This document shows positions 1 to 19,063 of a stretch of DNA of 52,500 nt, in pieces. Positions within the stretch are counted from its first letter, which is position 1. Each line of letters begins with the position of its first letter. Source of the DNA: Spirodela intermedia (Eukaryota > Streptophyta > Magnoliopsida > Alismatales > Araceae); assembly GCA_902729315.2 (NCBI GenBank), contig LR746279.1, positions 765,001-817,500 on the forward strand, read 5' to 3'. The translations under genes and the position numbers were made by a program. The notes under the pieces are model-generated. The model did no database searches. It was not told the DNA's origin and worked only from the letters and a program-made list of their open reading frames with translations.

Positions 1-5519
<5,519 letters not shown>

Positions 5520-5693
5520 CTCAAACCCCATTGACACGGGCCACAAGGTGCCTCAAACTTGGCATGAATGATCATTCCACACTCTCTATCTCTCTCTCAT
5601 TCCTCTTTCTTTCCATTATGATCTGCTGAAAGTTGTAGCAACGTCTACCCAAAAGAAGAAAACATTCTTGCACTGCCCCTCCCACTGTGTATA

Positions 5694-5731
<38 letters not shown>

Positions 5732-6120
5732 GCAATGTCTCTCCCCTTCTGATAATGCCATACTACCTCTCTCTATCTCTCTCTATATCTCTTCCTCTCC
5801 CTCGCTCTCCCTCTCTCTCTCTCTCTCACCCCACAAGTTGCCACAGAGATTAGCCACATCAGAGCGGGGAAAGAACCAGTATATCTCCATAATTAACATT
5901 ATAAAACCCGCAGTGTGTCACACAATATCATAAAGCAAAAGTCCTACACGTAGAACAGCAAACACGATCTCTAAGAAGATTACAGACAGTACAAGTATGA
6001 ACAAGCCATACCTCCTCTCTCCTCATGAACACCCTCTCACAGAGCAAGCTCATCGTACAGCCATCCTTCACACCTGCAAATAATCGGCGCCCAGCAACAG
6101 CAGCAGCAGCGTTGACCTCT
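5520..6120. other. Convergent 3' flanks of the SCPL and ERH genes
   Basis: About 600 bases separate the two stop codons. The stretch holds the 3' untranslated regions of both genes, a TCTG/TCTA tetranucleotide microsatellite at about 5697-5732 and CT-rich tracts at about 5770-5827. No coding signal was seen. Confidence 0.7.
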
Positions 6121-6595
6121 CTACCTCATGGCCAGCTTCTTGAGATGGTGGAAGGTCCGCTGCTTGATCCACTCTCGATCGTAGGGGAGGTATGCTTGCA
6201 TCGAGTGATCGAACCTGCGACCAGGGAGGAGAAGGGGAGTGAGGTTAAGAGGGAGGGGTGAGGGATCAAACTCCAAGTTGACCATGAACTCCTAATGGAG
6301 GGTCCACTTACACCAGCGCGCTCAAGTCTGTGAGGCCGTCAATGAAGTTGTATAGATCGGCGATGTCATACTGTATGTTTCTGACAGTCGGGTTAAGCTC
6401 CTTCAGCTTCCGTTCGTAGAGCCCACAGATGCCTGTGCTCCGCATACAAACAGTGGATCTTATTGAGTGGAGTTGTGGAAGAAAAATTAATAACGGCAAT
6501 AAGTCGCCAAGAACAAGACACTGATACCCAAAAAACGTTATATTTTATATAATACCACAAAAAAAAAGAACGCGTCAGCTTTTCCCCACACGACG

Positions 6596-6662
<67 letters not shown>

Positions 6663-9600
6663 TTTAATACCTTGTGAACACATCAACGGGCTCTAAACTT
6701 TTTGGGCAACTGAGTTGGGCACAATTTTTCCTTCCGGATTTGATTCTAATACCTTGTGATCGGGAGAAACTGAGCCAGACTAGGCTATGGGCTATCCCGG
6801 CAGATTCACAAAGGCTATAGGTATTATGCATATTATGCATTTATGACATATTATGCAATATATTATGTATATTATGAATATCAATATATACATATTATGC
6901 ATTTATGACAATCATCGGGTGTACTTGGGTGAATTAAATTGTCCATAAGAGGAATTAATTCTGCCATGGAGAAGATGCGGAAATAAACAAAAGAACCAAA
7001 AAGTAGTAAATAAATAAGGCAAAATTAATAAATGATGCCAATTTTAAAAGAAGAATAAAAAGCTAAACGATTTCAAAAGAAAAAAAAAACAATAATCCGG
7101 AGCAGACGTAGGTCCAGGTTAGTAAGCCGCCGGATCAATAGAAGGGGTTGCTCATGTGGCCTTGGATTGGTCGGATGAAAGTTGCTCGTGACCCATATAT
7201 GAGCCCCTTTGTCTGTCCTCATCACCTACATCTAGATCTTCCAAGGCATACCCCCCTTGGGATGTTCAACATAGATGGGAAAACCTCATGCACAGTGACC
7301 CACTTCAATGCACAGCCTAATTGTCTCAACCAACAGCCTTACTTGATCCAAATTCAATTTATATCGTATCAAAATTCTTCACTCAAAGTGAGAGTATTGA
7401 CCAAAGGTCACAGTTGTCGCTAACGAAATAAAAAATAAAAAATAACCTCGCTATTGACGTGGTATTGAGAACTGTGCCACGACTACGTTGGCTATCTGGC
7501 ATGGCCGAATTGCAACATTCAGGGAAATCCAATTTACCACAGTTAGAATTATCGTAAAGTCTTCTGAGGCCACTCGTTGATAGTCATAGAAAGTGAAGCT
7601 ACAAGATAATGAGAATTTTTCTGCATACGGAGCCATTAATCACAGAGAAGAAAATGTGGATGCTAAACCCCCTATAGATCAACATCTGTATTGCAAACCA
7701 TCTGTCTTATTGATACGATTCTACTACCACAATGAAGACCTATTAAAGCGTACATTTAAAAAGAGCGAATTAAATATAAAATGTAAACCGGAAAATCTGA
7801 TCAACTGGAGCTTGTACACTTTAAATGGCAAACACATGGTAGTTTCTCAATAGAGGGATGAAAAATCTACCGGTTTTTTTGGCTGTATATCATAAGAAGC
7901 AATTATATTTGAATTACATCTCGATTTTGATATGTTCCTTGCCCTCTCTCACTCACCTCACTCTCCTGACGAGATTACAGCACCACCAGAAAACATTTAT
8001 GAAGCTAAAACATGAATTCGACTAATTCTCTTCCCCTAGTTAGAAAATGTCTGAAGAATTTTTTCTTTGTGAGACAAACGATCACAGGGGAAATGCAATG
8101 GATCACTTTTGAAATTTAAGAATATTTAGATCAACATGCATATTCTGGGGGTGCGGATCAGATAGGAAACATTGTGGGGTGATAGACGTGAAAGGTCTTT
8201 TGTTACACATTGAGATACAAAGATATTAGGAACGGTATTAATCATAAACTTATGAAAGGAAAAAAAATCATGATGCCACCAGATGTCCCAACACCATACC
8301 ATCCATAGCTTGACTGATTGAGTCGTAGTCCATGAACGTTCTGGTTGCCCTATTTGGGGATGATTGCATTAGAATAATTGTGTGCCTGTTAGCCTGCAAA
8401 ATTATTAATTATCAGCACAAAGGCATCCCATTAAATCACGATATACTTTTCAATGACTTATTATACATGTTATATATACTCCAATGCAAAAAATTTCATT
8501 ATAATGAAGATGGACAAGCAGCTCAGTAATTGTCTGATTGTCAAGGAAGAACTTCTCATAAAACTTCCACTCTAACTTAGGAAACATTCAAAGTTTGATC
8601 GACTGAGGACTGATTGGTCAAATGACAACACTGAAACCTTCATTAGCGTATGCAGCATTTTTGATAAATATTGTGAAAAAATATCATCAATGAGTACAGT
8701 AAGGCCGACTTGTTTCTTTCAGTAATCCTTGTGACTGTAAAGGTGACAATGATTTAAGTTTCAGGGGACTCTTCAAGCATAAAACCACAAAGAGGGAAAA
8801 AGTAAGAAACACTTTACATAAAAGGCAACCATAAATGGTCATGAAAATCCCCTGCCAAACCATATATTTCGCCAACATTGCGACTCCAAATCACTGATAA
8901 CCAACAAGCAAAGGTGTATGGCTGCATCTGTTCAGATCTGTTAAGAATCATGAATTGCACAAGCGTATCTAGTATGAAATTACCTTTTGCAGGTGAATGC
9001 GCATGCTTTATTAAACCAAGCGACAGTAATTTTGATAAAATAAAAAAAAACTATGTAGAGAAAAATGATAGACCTCCCAGACATCAAAATATTTGCCCTG
9101 ATTCCCAATAACACCCCAAACTTCACAAAACAATCCCTTAAAACCAAAGTTAGAAATATTCGAGACAAGCAGTAGTCTAGAATGTAGATACGTCTGCAAC
9201 TACATATGAACTGATCAAACAATAGAGAGTCTCGCGCCCATCTACCCGACAAGCACCAAGATTTTATCCACGGGTCGTACAAATATGGGTGCATTTATGA
9301 CGGTGACACACAGACTCAGCATAAGAAGGGGCCTCCTGATTTAGTGTTTTCTACATGGAAGTTTGTTCCAGGCTATGTGAATCATAGCAATGTTTTATTA
9401 AACTTGAACAGTTTGCCAATATGACGAAGAAGAGGATGCATGCAGTAAGTCCCCCATCAAACTGAGATGGGCATAGAAACCTTTACGGCAGGAGATACAG
9501 TAAGCTGTGAAGACAGATTCCTCATACAAAGGATTAGAATATTATTAGATGCCTCAAGGAACATCCACAGAAGCCACAGCAACACGATTCATTATATAAC

Positions 9601-10104
9601 CATCGAAGCAATATTCAATGGCCACGAGAAATACTTCACATCAATGGGACCAACGCCTCTACATAACAAAAAAACAGTTCCATGTCTACAATGCGTGACA
9701 GGGCCCTATTCAGCACCGACATTAAACCATATCAACTGGACAACTATATTCCCAATACTTACCATTCGCATGATTAATTCCATAATAGAGAACATGGTTC
9801 GATACCTATAGAGATAAAAAAATGTTCTCGACACCTGAAAGCATCCCAGATCATTCAAACCCGTCTTTCATGAACCCGAAATGAAAATACTAATCACAAA
9901 CAGGAACGCAGAGACTTCCGCGGCCACACAGGAACCAAAAATGTAACCCCGGACCTCTTCAAATCGCAAATAGAGTCAAAAAAGGCAATCTCCAGCAGTG
10001 AAATCCACAAGGGAATCAATGGATTCAGCACCAATTAAACGCCGCGCGATCCCAAGATATAACGGACGAAAACCGGAGGAGAGCAATGACGAGTCGCTTA
10101 CCAT
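6121..10104 (-). CDS. ERH: Enhancer of rudimentary homolog (ERH)
   Basis: Four coding exons on the minus strand join in phase: ATG alone at 10104-10102, then 8393-8300, 6432-6312 and 6214-6121. They give 103 residues, matching the ~100-residue ERH family. Recognisable blocks are HTIILMQ, RTFMDYDS, GICGLYERK, YDIADLYNFIDGL and AYLPYDREWIKQ. ERH is a small, highly conserved nuclear dimer linked to mRNA splicing, transcription and cell-cycle control in animals and yeast; its plant role is less clear. The first coding exon contributes only the initiator codon, directly before the GTAAGC donor. Introns are large (1.7 and 1.9 kb) and AT-rich; intron 2 holds a (GA)n run. No break seen. Confidence 0.9.
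6598..6660. repeat. (GA)n microsatellite in ERH intron 2
   Basis: About 60 bases of nearly perfect GA repeat lie inside the intron between exons 2 and 3 of the ERH gene. The minus-strand Ser-Leu ORF across it is an artefact. Confidence 0.95.
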
Positions 10105-10635
10105 CACGGAGGACTCCTCGGGGTAAACCCGATCTGATAGCAGAATCCCCCAGCAGCGATGAATGCCCTCGAGCAGCCAAGCGGGGTCGAGAAGGGAACG
10201 AGACGAGAGCGTGGTGACTCTGATGGCACTGCGCAGGCGAGAGAGATGCTGCCTCTACGAAAATAGGGAGAGGGGCCCTTCTCCGCGTGCTATGCAGGTA
10301 GTACTTTCGAGCATTTTAAGTTAACCGGAACCCCTGAAACAAGCCAGAACTCCTCCAGAGGAAGAAATCAGGCAGTGGGTTATTTTCCAATTTTTCCAAA
10401 TTTTTCTCAGCTATTTTAATTTCTCATAAAAATAAGGTTTTCCTTCAAATTTCATAAAAATAGCCACAATAAACATACATATCTTCTCAAAAGCTAAGAA
10501 CTTGTTGAGGAATTAATTTTCTTTCATGTCCATGATTATTTTATTATTTACATATTTAAATAATATTCATATAACGCTATATCTTATCATCGAAAGTCTG
10601 TATATTTTATTTCCAAAGAGAGAGAGAGAGAGAGT

Positions 10636-10686
<51 letters not shown>

Positions 10687-11422
10687 AGAAGGGAGGGAGA
10701 AAGAGGGAGAGGGAGGGAGGGAGGGAGGGGGAGAGAGAAGGGGGAGAGAGAGAGGGGTAATTCGTGTCCCACGAGGGACTTAAACTTAAATTCTTTACAG
10801 ATAAGGCCGCCTTCGCCTCCATACACCCCCCTCCGGTGAGTATTATTATAAGCCAGGACCAGGCCCGGGCCGATCCGGGCCGCTCCCTTTCCAGCCTAGT
10901 CCACATAGCTGCTGTCTTTTACTAGGCCCGAGAAAAACCCGGAACATGATATTCATGTGACGTATCAACTTATCACGTCGACGTCATCTGCTCGCCTGAC
11001 GTAGCTCTTAACACCCCGACGGGTCAACACCCACAGCTTCAACCTTCCACGTTTCTCGTATGAAAGAATCCAGCCCAGCTTAAGCCCCACTAACCGGCGC
11101 ACCATTACCGTTAATCGCCTAAAACCCACCACCTATCAAAAGCTGCGGCTTTCCTACGTGGACGCCACCAGGGGACGGCACCGACGTGGGTAAACACGCG
11201 CCGGAAAGACCGGCGGCGCCGCCGTCCACGGAGGCGGCCACCTTCGACCGACCTCGCTTTCGCCGTCTTCTTCCTTCCCGCGTGGGCTTAAAAGCCATGG
11301 CCCTGTACCTTTCTCCTTTCTTGATCTTTCTCCTCTTCTCTTCTTCATCTTCGTCATCCTCTTCTTCCTCATCTTCGTCTTCCTCTGCGTCGTCATCTTC
11401 TTCCTCTTCTTCTTTCTCCTCC
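10105..11422. other. Divergent intergenic region between ERH and the LRR receptor kinase
   Basis: The ERH 5' leader and promoter occupy the left part and the receptor kinase promoter and leader the right part. Between them lie AT-rich DNA and a GA microsatellite. From about 11000 the DNA is GC-rich. Immediately before 11423 is a run of TCT/TCG/TCA triplets (about 11336-11420) that is either leader or an in-frame poly-serine extension of the kinase ORF. Confidence 0.7.
10615..10755. repeat. (GA)n / GGGA microsatellite
   Basis: A near-perfect GA run (10617-10680) is followed by GGGA-rich imperfect repeats up to about 10755. It lies in the spacer between ERH and the LRR receptor kinase. ORFs spanning it on both strands are low-complexity artefacts. 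Confidence 0.95.
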
Positions 11423-14400
11423 ATGATCAGGGAGGTCCAAACCTACCTGTTCCTACTCGTATGCCTCCTGGTGGCGTCCGCCATTGGAGACGCCATCCAA
11501 GTTCACTCAACAGACCGCACAGCGCTGCTGTCATTCATGGCCGGCATAGCCAGCGATCCACAGAGCTCCCTCGGCAACTGGAACCTCTCCCTCTGCAACT
11601 GCAACTGGACGGGCATCCTCTGCGACAGAACCACCGGCCGCGTGGTGCAACTCGACCTCAGCGGCCGCTTCCTCTCCGGCATCATCTCGCCGGAGCTGGC
11701 CGCCCTCTCCTTCCTCACCGTACTGGACCTCTCCCGCAACCTCTTCTCCGGCAAGATCCCCGCGCAGCTCTGCAAACTGGAAGGGCTTACCCAGCTCAGC
11801 CTCTCCTCTAATGTCCTCGAAGGGCCAATTCCGCCGGAGCTGGGCCGTCTCCGGCGACTGGTCTACCTCGACCTGGGAAGCAACCGGCTCTCCGGCGACA
11901 TACCGGCGGCGCTCTTCTGCAACTGCTCCCTCCTGCAATACGTCGAGCTTTCCAATAACTCTCTCAGAGGGGAGATTCCCTTGCCCAATGGATGCTCTCT
12001 CAGAGATCTGAGATTTCTCCTACTCTGGTCGAACTATCTCGTCGGCTCCATTCCCCGAGCTTTTTCGTACTCCTCCAAGCTCGAGTGGTTGGACGTGGGG
12101 TCGAACTACCTCGCCGGAGAGCTACCGGCGGCGATCATCTCCAAGATGCCTCGCTTAGAATTCCTCTATCTCTCTTACAACAGCTTCACAAGCCACGAAT
12201 CCAACACAAATCTGGGCACTTTCTTCTCTTCTCTCTCCAACTGCACCCGCTTGGAGGAGCTCGAGTTGGCCGGAAACGGGCTCGGAGGGGTCATCCCCTC
12301 CGGCGCCGGCGACCTCCCCGTTGCCCTAATGCAGCTCAACCTGGCACAAAATCGCATCACTGGGCCCATCCCTCCGAGCATATCCAATCTCGTCAACCTG
12401 ACCTACCTCAACTTATCGAACAACATCCTCAACGGGTCGATTCCTCCGAACTTATCTCGCCTGAGAAGGTTAGAGAGAGTTTATCTCTCTAACAACACGC
12501 TCACGGGAGAAATCCCTTCTGCTCTTGGGGGGGTCCCCCACCTGGGTCTGCTCGATCTATCCAGAAATCTTCTCTCAGGGACGATCCCCGAGAGCCTGTC
12601 GAATCTCTCTCAGCTGAGGCGGCTCCTCCTCCACGACAACCATCTCTCAGGAGCCATTCCCAGAAACCTCGGCGACTGTACAAACCTGGAGATCATCGAC
12701 CTCTCTCATAATACCCTAACGGGTGAGATTCCCACCGGAGTAGCAGGCTTGGCAAGCTTGAAGATCTACCTGAACCTGTCCCACAACCTCCTCAGCGGGC
12801 CTCTCCCGCTGGAGCTGAGCAAGATGGACATGGTACTCGCCGTTGACGTCTCCTCGAACAAGCTCTCAGGTGTTCTTCCTCCACAGCTTGGCAACTGTGT
12901 CGCCCTTGAGTACCTCAACCTCTCCTGCAACCGCATGGAAGGCCTCCTCCCCAGTTCCCTCGGTGGGCTGCCTTACCTGGAAGTGCTCGATCTCTCCTAC
13001 AATGAGCTGACAGGAAACTTGCCGGAGTCTCTGTCAACTTCCTCCTCTCTCAAGCAGCTAAACCTGTCCTTCAACAGCTTCTCCGGCGTCGTCTCCAGCG
13101 AGGGTGTCTTCAAGCTGCTGTCGGTAGACTCCTTAATGGGCAATCCAGGATTGTGTGGCGCCATTTCAGGCATGGCGAGCTGCGAGACCAAGAAGGGCCG
13201 AAAGTTCCCCATCCTGCCGGTTCTCCTCCTCACGCTGGTCATCATTCCATGCACGGTCTTCCTCGTGGGATGCCCTCTCGTGAGGAGGAAATCAAGAAGA
13301 GGACCGGCGGCGCCGCCACTGTTCCGCCGGGAGCACCTGCAAGAGGAGAGAGAGTACCCGAGGATCTCCCACCGGCAGCTCGCGGAGGCCACCTGCGAGT
13401 TCGACTCATCAAACCTGATTGGGTCGGGGAGGTTCGGGAATGTCTTCAAGGGAGTTCTAAGTGACGGGACGCAAGTCGCCGTCAAGGTCTTCGATCACCA
13501 GAGCAGCGGAGGCGGAAACATATCCGGCGACTTCCGGCGTGAATGCCGGGTGCTGAGGAGAACCAGGCACAGGAACCTGATCAGGATCATCACGGCCTGC
13601 AGTGGACCAGATTTCAAAGCTCTGGTTCTCCCCCTGATGCAGAACGGGAGCTTGGAGAGCCATCTCTACCCCCAGCGGCGGCTCGATCTGGTCCAGATTG
13701 TGAGCATCTGCAGCGACGTAGCGGAGGGGATGGCCTACCTCCACCATTATTCTCCGGTGAGGGTTGTCCACTGCGACCTGAAGCCGAGCAACGTCCTCCT
13801 CGACGAGCACTTAAATGGGCTGGTTTCAGACTTCGGCATCTCCAGGTTGGTGAATGTCGACGGAGACGGTGGCGATGAAGCTCCCGGTTCGCCGTCATGC
13901 AACTCGTTGACGGGCATGCTGTGCGGGTCCTTCGGCTACATCGCACCAGGTATGCACCTCTTGGGGTTTACAGCTATGGAAAGTGATAGTAAAAACTTAG
14001 GGTACTTACTACTCACCATTATTTAAACCCATCGGAGAGCTGACCGCCGGCCACCGACCCAATGTAGAATACGGCGTGGGAGGACGGCCCTCGACGGCGG
14101 GGGACGTCTACAGCTTTGGAGTCCTCCTGCTTGAAGCCGCCACCGGCAGGCGACCCTCCGACGTTCTCTTCCGCTATGGCCGGACTCTAAGAGACTGGGT
14201 CGCCGCCCAGTTCCCCCACAACGTCTCCGCCGTCGTCGAGGCGGAGCCGCCGCCGGGTGACCCGGTGCTAGCGCGATGGCGGAGGGCAGCCATGGCGGAT
14301 CTGGTAGAGCTGGGCCTCCACTGCACGCGGGGCTCGCCCTCGGTGCGGCCCGCCATGGCCGACGTCGCCCGCGAGATCGGCCGAATCAAGCAGATCCTCC

Positions 14401-14435
14401 TCGTAGACGAGGATGATCTCCTTCCCCCACTGTAA
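11423..14435 (+). CDS. LRR receptor-like serine/threonine kinase, At2g24130 type
   Basis: Two exons, 11423-13949 and 14068-14435, give 964 residues. I chose ATG 11423 because it opens a clean signal peptide (MIREVQTYLFLLVCLLV). The frame stays open upstream to an ATG at 11297, which would add a hydrophobic stretch and about 25 serines. After an N-terminal cap come about 20 leucine-rich repeats (LxxLxLSxNxLxGxIP), a transmembrane segment near 595-620, and a cytoplasmic kinase domain with P-loop GSGRFGNV (~668), VAVKV, HCDLKPSN (~782), DFGISR and GYIAPEYG across the splice site. HCD in place of HRD makes it a non-RD kinase, a class often linked to pattern-triggered immunity. The ligand is unknown. 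Motifs such as LRFLLLWSN, KMPRLEFLYLSYN and VLPLMQNGSLE recall Arabidopsis At2g24130. The intron between the APE codon halves is conserved in many XII-type LRR kinases. Confidence 0.92.
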
Positions 14436-17430
14436 TCAAGCAATCCTAAAAGTTCAAAAGCTGTAAATGCCTTCTTCCACACACGGGCGAGGATCTGCTC
14501 AGGTTTGTGACCTTCGGAGGTTGAGGAAGCTCGTGTAAAACAATGGCGACTTGGAAAAGTAAATACAATAGTAGGATGATGATTACCACAGTTGGGTATA
14601 AAAACTCTACATGGAGATGCGGGTTGCCACGAAGAAATGAAGGGTTTAAACTAGTGCTTAAGGTGGTGATGCCCTTTTTTCAGTGGGTTCATATGGAAGG
14701 GCACTGACATTTAGGGTTTTGACGTCTAGGTGACCCATTGGCACAATTCACCAACTCCATCAAGGGATGGAGGTCCCATTCTCATCCAAGAAAGTGGGGG
14801 CGAACACTAGGTACAATTAGAGATAGAAAAGAGATTAAAAAATTGTCAGAAATTGCGCACCAAAAGACTCCACAAAAGTCATCAAGAAGGATGTTCATCT
14901 TGTTGGGAAATTAGAAATCATTGGGGAGCAATTGTTGGAGATGAGTTTTTTTAATACATAATATCTTTGCCGGCCACATAATTGATGCCTAAGTCCATGT
15001 AGACATGCCATGGCCAGAGGTTGAAGATGATCAGCCAACTCATTATAGGCATTTCTCTCTAATGAGGTCATTGAGCTCTAGGAATAAGTGACCCATGGTT
15101 CCGTCATTATTCAAGATAAACCAAACTTAGTCTTGGTCAAGGTCAGACTGACCATATATTATTTGATTTGAGTGGGCCAAACCTAATACTTTTGTAAAAT
15201 TATTGAATTATGAATTATGAATATTTACCTAGTATTAATGTATATGCTTATTGATACTACATTTTAAAATAAAATTACAGTTCTGATAATGAAATGTAAA
15301 ATTTCTATATGATCCTAAATTGTGATTTTTTAAAAAAATAAATTTAATTTAAATTATTTTAATGCCACTAAATAGTTTATTTTTTGCTCATCAATACAGA
15401 AATCTGGGTATTGACCCAAAGAGGGGTACTAGGGGCATCACTATTAGTTTCAAGAAGGCATAAAAGAAACCAAGAGTGGGGTGGATCAATCTTTTTGCAA
15501 ATTTGTATCTAATTTTTAATTTTCTTTAATTTCTAGAACTAAGAACAATAGTGGCTAGCCACACTTAGCCTACCCCACCCTCTAAATATCACATCCTTAA
15601 GTTCTACTAAAACTTATTGGTACAAACATTGAACACTCAAGCTTCAATTAGTCTCCACTAAGATAGGGTAATTATTAGAAATATAAAAAATAATGACATG
15701 ATTTCTAATCATTTAGATAATGTTAGTTTGTCACAATTCTTCAACAATGTTATAAAACAAAACCTTAAGTTACAGTTCATATAGGCTCAATTGTAATTCA
15801 TCTTAAACTCATTTTCCTCAATTAGTTTGGAAGCATCACCCTAGCTTACAATAGGCTCATTAACTAGCAATTCTTCATCTTTGAAATAGTAGTTTAAAGA
15901 CTCTTTTATCATTAAATACATTTTCTATGCATCTTCTTCTTTGGGAAAGAAGTATGTGTAATGTTGAACTTATAATTAATTGCCACAATAATGTTTGTGC
16001 TTTCAAATTTCAAACATATCAAAAACATGAGAATGGCTTCTTTTTCTAAGTATTTACGTTATAAATAAAAAATATTTTTTTACCAAAAACTTATCTAGAT
16101 TTTTTAGAACCTAAATGATGAATGTGGTACATCTTAGTATATAATCAACTGATAAATATGTTGCTGCTCACCTCTAAATGCTTTGAACCATAACTATATA
16201 CAAGCTTAATTTGTACCATGTTTATTATCAGTTCATAAAGATGATACTGCTCACTTTTTAGTGTTATGAACAAGAACTTGTATGTTATTAGAAATTTTGT
16301 TATGGTTTCCTTAATTTTCTGCATTTTTAATAAACCTACTAAAAGATTTTTGAGTATGTTTTATTTTGGAATGAAGTTATAATAGTAAATAAAAAGGATT
16401 AAAATTATCTTTTTTCTACCTCTAACTAAATTATGATATCCTACAATCATTAGATCAATAATTATAGTGGTTCAGTTCACTTTGTGTCCTCCACTCTTTG
16501 ATGACCACATTTTTGGTTTCCAATACCACATTAATATAGATATGAATAAAAATGTTGAGCACAAGCTTCAACTAACATTTATTAAAATTTAAAAATATAG
16601 GTGACTCATGTTTCTCAAATACTTCTATTGATTCATGTCCCAAATTAACATTTTGTTAGCACTAAGGTAATATCTTCAAGTTTGGTGGCTCAATGTCAAC
16701 TTAAGTGTTAAAAAAACTCAAATAGAAAAATAAAAAATATGTATATTCTTACAATTAAGTGTATTATCTTTTTGAGTTAAATATACAGAAGCAATAGCTA
16801 TGTGTAAACTTGTTTAAGAGATGAACTACTTGAATGCTTGAGAAATGATGTAAAAATGTTGTTCCAAAGGGTTAATTTCTCACTTGGACCTTTAACATTC
16901 ACCTCAACTATTAGTTCTACATTCATAACATCTAGTTGAAAGTATAATTGGGTATTCACTTTTTTGTATTTTTTTTAGTAGTGATTTACCCTCGATAATT
17001 TTATTAATCAACTCAATTCATGCAAGTACAAAATATAGGTACCTGCCCTTTAGGTATACAACTTATTATTTTACCCTTGTGTATGCATTTTACTCAATAT
17101 GTTGAGGCTTGTTATTTCTACATGAGTTGACCCATTTCATAACTTTGTGACAATGAGCATTGAGTATCTCTCTATTGTGTAAGTTGACTCCCTTCTTTAG
17201 TCATTGATAGTGTTATGTATTGTTTATTTACAATGAATCCAATCACTCTCCAAATAATAACTAAGTCATCATAAGTGTTAAACTTTTTCTTATCAAGTGT
17301 GTCAACTTATTTCCTACAACAAAGATAAAAAAAACTAGAAAATAATAAATATAAATACAAGATTTTGAAATTAGATAAAATATGATATTATTGATATAAA
17401 TCATCATATATGTCCTTGGAAGAAAATTGA
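14436..17430. other. AT-rich gene-free spacer
   Basis: About 3 kb of strongly AT-rich sequence. I find no ORF of useful length, no splice-joined coding pattern and no recognisable RNA gene. It may hold older decayed transposon DNA, but nothing I can name. Confidence 0.6.
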
Positions 17431-17608
17431 GCAATGACTTAGTCAAATAGAGAGAGTGAAAGCATGTTAACAAGTATGGTCATGAGAGACAAGCTTCCAT
17501 GATCTATTCGTAGTCAAGCACAACTAATGGAGTGATTCAACAACCAAAGTAGAAGAAATAATAGAATATTCTAACAAGATGAGGCCTCCATTGGTTGGAG
17601 GGGAATGA

Positions 17609-17611
<3 letters not shown>

Positions 17612-17696
<85 letters not shown>
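17612..17696. repeat. (GA)n microsatellite in the copia remnant
   Basis: About 84 bases of perfect GA repeat lie inside the presumed LTR. The matching segments near 19.1-19.3 kb lack it, so the expansion came after the copies separated. Confidence 0.95.
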
Positions 17697-19063
17697 TAGG
17701 TGTGGTGGCCACAATTGTGACCTACCTCTAATGGGTGCTTGTGCCAATGAAGGAGAGCAGATGATGGAGAAAAAATATGATTCATTTAATTTGAAAAAGG
17801 TAAATTTTTACACCTGCAAAATTATAAAAATATCTTATGATATGGTATTATTTAATTTATACATCCTCTCAACACTCCCCTCAAGTTGAGTGCAAATGCC
17901 AATTATATTCAATTTGCTCATGTTGGATTCAAAAGATACATATGATAATCTTTTGGCAAACATATTTGTCAATTGTTCCTCTTATTGTTTATATATAAGA
18001 TATAACTCTTTTGAATTGGTAGTGTCTCAAATAAAATATTAGTCACTTGAAATATATTTGATCTTATCATAATATACAAGATTGTTGGTAATATTTATTA
18101 TAATTCTATTTTCACATAATGATTTGAGTGATAATTCAATATGGAACTCAAGGTCATATATTAAAAAAATTAGTCACAATAACTCAATTTATCTTTGTGC
18201 CATCACATAATATTCAGCTTTGGCACTCAATCATGTCATGATTGTTTATTTTTTGTTTCACCACATGATGAGATTTCTTCCCAAGAAATTGTAGTAGCCT
18301 ATATAAAACTTATGATCATCATAAGATATAGCCTAATTTACAGCAACAAAACTTTGAATACGTAAGTAGTTTGAAGTCCTAGAAAATAGACCCTTACTTG
18401 GGCAAGATTTTAGATATCATAGAATTTGATGGACAATCTACTTGTGAGTGGTACGAGGAATATGTATATATTTATTCACTACATTTACGATAAAAGATAA
18501 ATCATGTCTAATTAGTGATAGGTACAAAAGCTTTATAATGATCTTTTAGTAAGTACGTTTGATTCTTTTGAGAGTTTCTATCTATATTAGTGAGATGTTG
18601 GTTTTGTTATATAAGTGTAGCATAAAATTTATAGTCTTATTTTCTTATTTCAATTAGTATCTTCATAATATATTTTATTTGACATATATATCTCTTTTTT
18701 TACATCTAGAAACTTCAATACTTAAGAAATATTTTGACTCTCTCAAATTTTTTATCTTAAATTATTTTTTAAAATTTTCTTGAGCATTTATATTTCATGT
18801 TCATCATGACCAGTGACAATCATATCATCAACATAAATAATAAAGATGGAATATTAATTATTAGTTATTTTGACAAAAAAATTGTGGTCAGTATTTCTTT
18901 ATTGATAACCAAAACGAGTCATGGCTTGATAAAATCTACTAAATCATGCTATATGAGATTGTTTCAAATCATAAATTATTTGTTGAATCAACATGCTCTA
19001 CCATTAATATTTACACCTTGAAGAAGACTTAAACATACGTATTCCTCTAAATCTCCATTTAAG

